Below, piece after piece: positions 62,941-64,000 of a stretch of DNA of 64,000 nucleotides. Position 1 is the stretch's first letter, and every line of letters starts with the position of its first letter. The DNA is from Kingdonia uniflora (lineage: Eukaryota; Streptophyta; Magnoliopsida; Ranunculales; Circaeasteraceae), in contig JACGCM010000669.1 in NCBI GenBank assembly GCA_014058105.1, positions 4,154,001 to 4,218,000 of the forward strand. Direction: 5' to 3'. The position numbers and the translations under genes are program-made. The notes under the pieces were generated by a model, which searched no databases, was not told the origin of the DNA, and worked only from the letters and a program-made list of their open reading frames with translations.

Positions 62941-64000
62941 CATTATCGTACAATGTGGCATAGTCTAAAGTATTTAACAGTTTGTTTTTTTAAGGATTTA
63001 AAACTATTTTTGGTACTTTTACGAAAACTATTTTTTTTCTTTAAGCCTATTCTCTCTGTTAAAATTAGCTTGATGCATATGCAATAGGGCTATATTTATT
63101 GTTCATATTAGTATACAAAATTTTCGATCAATTTGTTCTCCGATAATTTTGTTATCGACCACTCTGTCTTTGTCGACAGTTTTCTTGTTGGTAGATGCAC
63201 TGATAATGCTCTCTTGCAGTCTACAAGAATGATTCTCTCAAAATTGGATGATCTTATGAGCTCACCAACTCTCCTTTTATAGATGAAGGAGAGGGTTCTT
63301 ACATTTAATATTATATTTATAACCTATGCCATGAATGTACATAAATTTGTAACCTCCAAGAGTTATCCTCCAAAATTATAACCTCCCCATGTGGGACCCT
63401 TGTGTTTGGCAACTCTACATCCTTCTCCAACAGTTCATCCTTTGAGCTATACATCCCGGTATTTGCACATATTTGGTAAATGAGCTCCATGTGACTTGAA
63501 ATATAAAAATTAGTTTTATAAGTCATGTTTAATAATAAAATTAAGAATAATAAACATTAAGTCATAGGGGAATAATGGTCATTTTATGTGTCCATCAAAT
63601 ACCCCCAGACTTAAAGTTTGCTAGTCCTCGAGCAAAGAAAAGAATAAAAGCATAACTCTTTTGTGGTTAAGACGATTGCATTTAGCGTATGCAACAAGCC
63701 GTTAAACCTATAGGTTACCAATATAGGACGAGTTTTGTCTTGTGAGGGTTTGCAGTGACTATACCCACAAAAGTCAATAAGGGCATTATAGTTGTTTAGA
63801 TACTCATTAGGTCATTTCAACTAACTTATTGATATCTGATAATGGTAAAAACATTAAGAAGGTAAACCCCTTAAAATTTAATTTTATCACATATATATAA
63901 TCAGAGAACTTGGAGAATTATCCAAAACAAAAGATACTACCCAATACTTAAATGAGATTTTACATATTTTTCTAATATCCTCAAGTGTTGTGAAAATAGT
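62941..64000. other. Unassigned A+T-rich DNA at right edge
   Basis: No coding similarity. Around 63600 the string CCCCCAGACTTAAAGTTTGC, followed by CTAGTCCTCGAGCAAAGAAA, is of a kind I associate with plant retroelement non-coding regions, but I see no terminus or domain to support a call. Confidence 0.4.

Overview
The window is plant nuclear DNA, most likely from a eudicot, in a repeat-rich gene-poor region. Three things point to this: Ty3/gypsy elements with a second RNase H domain (the Tat-lineage signature), a pentatricopeptide-repeat (PPR) gene fragment, and a plant-mobile-domain (PMD) gene with GT-AG introns. I cannot name the species. Every coding region I examined carries stops or frameshifts; I see no intact long gene, rRNA, CRISPR array or convincing tRNA.

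Layout, left to right. Element A (minus strand; 1-4811) is a Tat-type retrotransposon cut by the window edge; its 5' LTR is 4202-4811. It sits in a remnant (F, from 4812) of another such element. A degenerate PPR fragment follows (about 6028-6621). Next is an old plus-strand element E, split by two later insertions: 6622-8040, 22998-25657 and 38960-39651. Element D (plus strand, 8041-22997, both LTRs) interrupts E's long antisense gene. Element B (minus strand, 25658-38959, both LTRs, perfect 5-bp target duplication CTTTA) interrupts E just before its 3' end. D's gag is itself split by a 1.1-kb non-autonomous hAT-like element (9091-10202). E's 3' LTR (39036-39651) abuts a CACTA-like DNA transposon relic (39652-41494, minus). 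Then come about 4.4 kb of non-coding DNA with a large direct duplication, and a broken PMD gene (46075-62940) split by element C (minus strand, 46545-59880, both LTRs). The last kilobase holds nothing I can assign.

How the parts relate. A and D (with E and F) form one family; B and C form a second, closely related to each other. All full-length copies (B, C, D) share one plan: LTR, gag, protease, reverse transcriptase/RNase H, a second archaeal-type RNase H and integrase on the element strand; then a tandem array (about 160 bp units in D, about 194 bp in B and C); then a set of genes on the OPPOSITE strand running toward the array. The antisense set, read inward from the 3' LTR, is two small related genes (I and II) followed by a long multi-exon gene (III). 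Gene III has a region resembling the 'putative gypsy-type transposon' family (PF04195), a basic nuclear-localisation-like stretch and a coiled coil. D adds a further long coiled-coil region (IV). In B and C each antisense gene has its own TATA-like box. Antisense ORFs in Tat-lineage elements such as Grande are known; the three-gene layout with separate promoters, and the array lying at the convergence point in both families, are the most interesting things here.

Relative age from nesting: the CACTA relic is older than E; E is older than D and B; D is older than its hAT-like insertion; F is older than A; the PMD gene is older than C.
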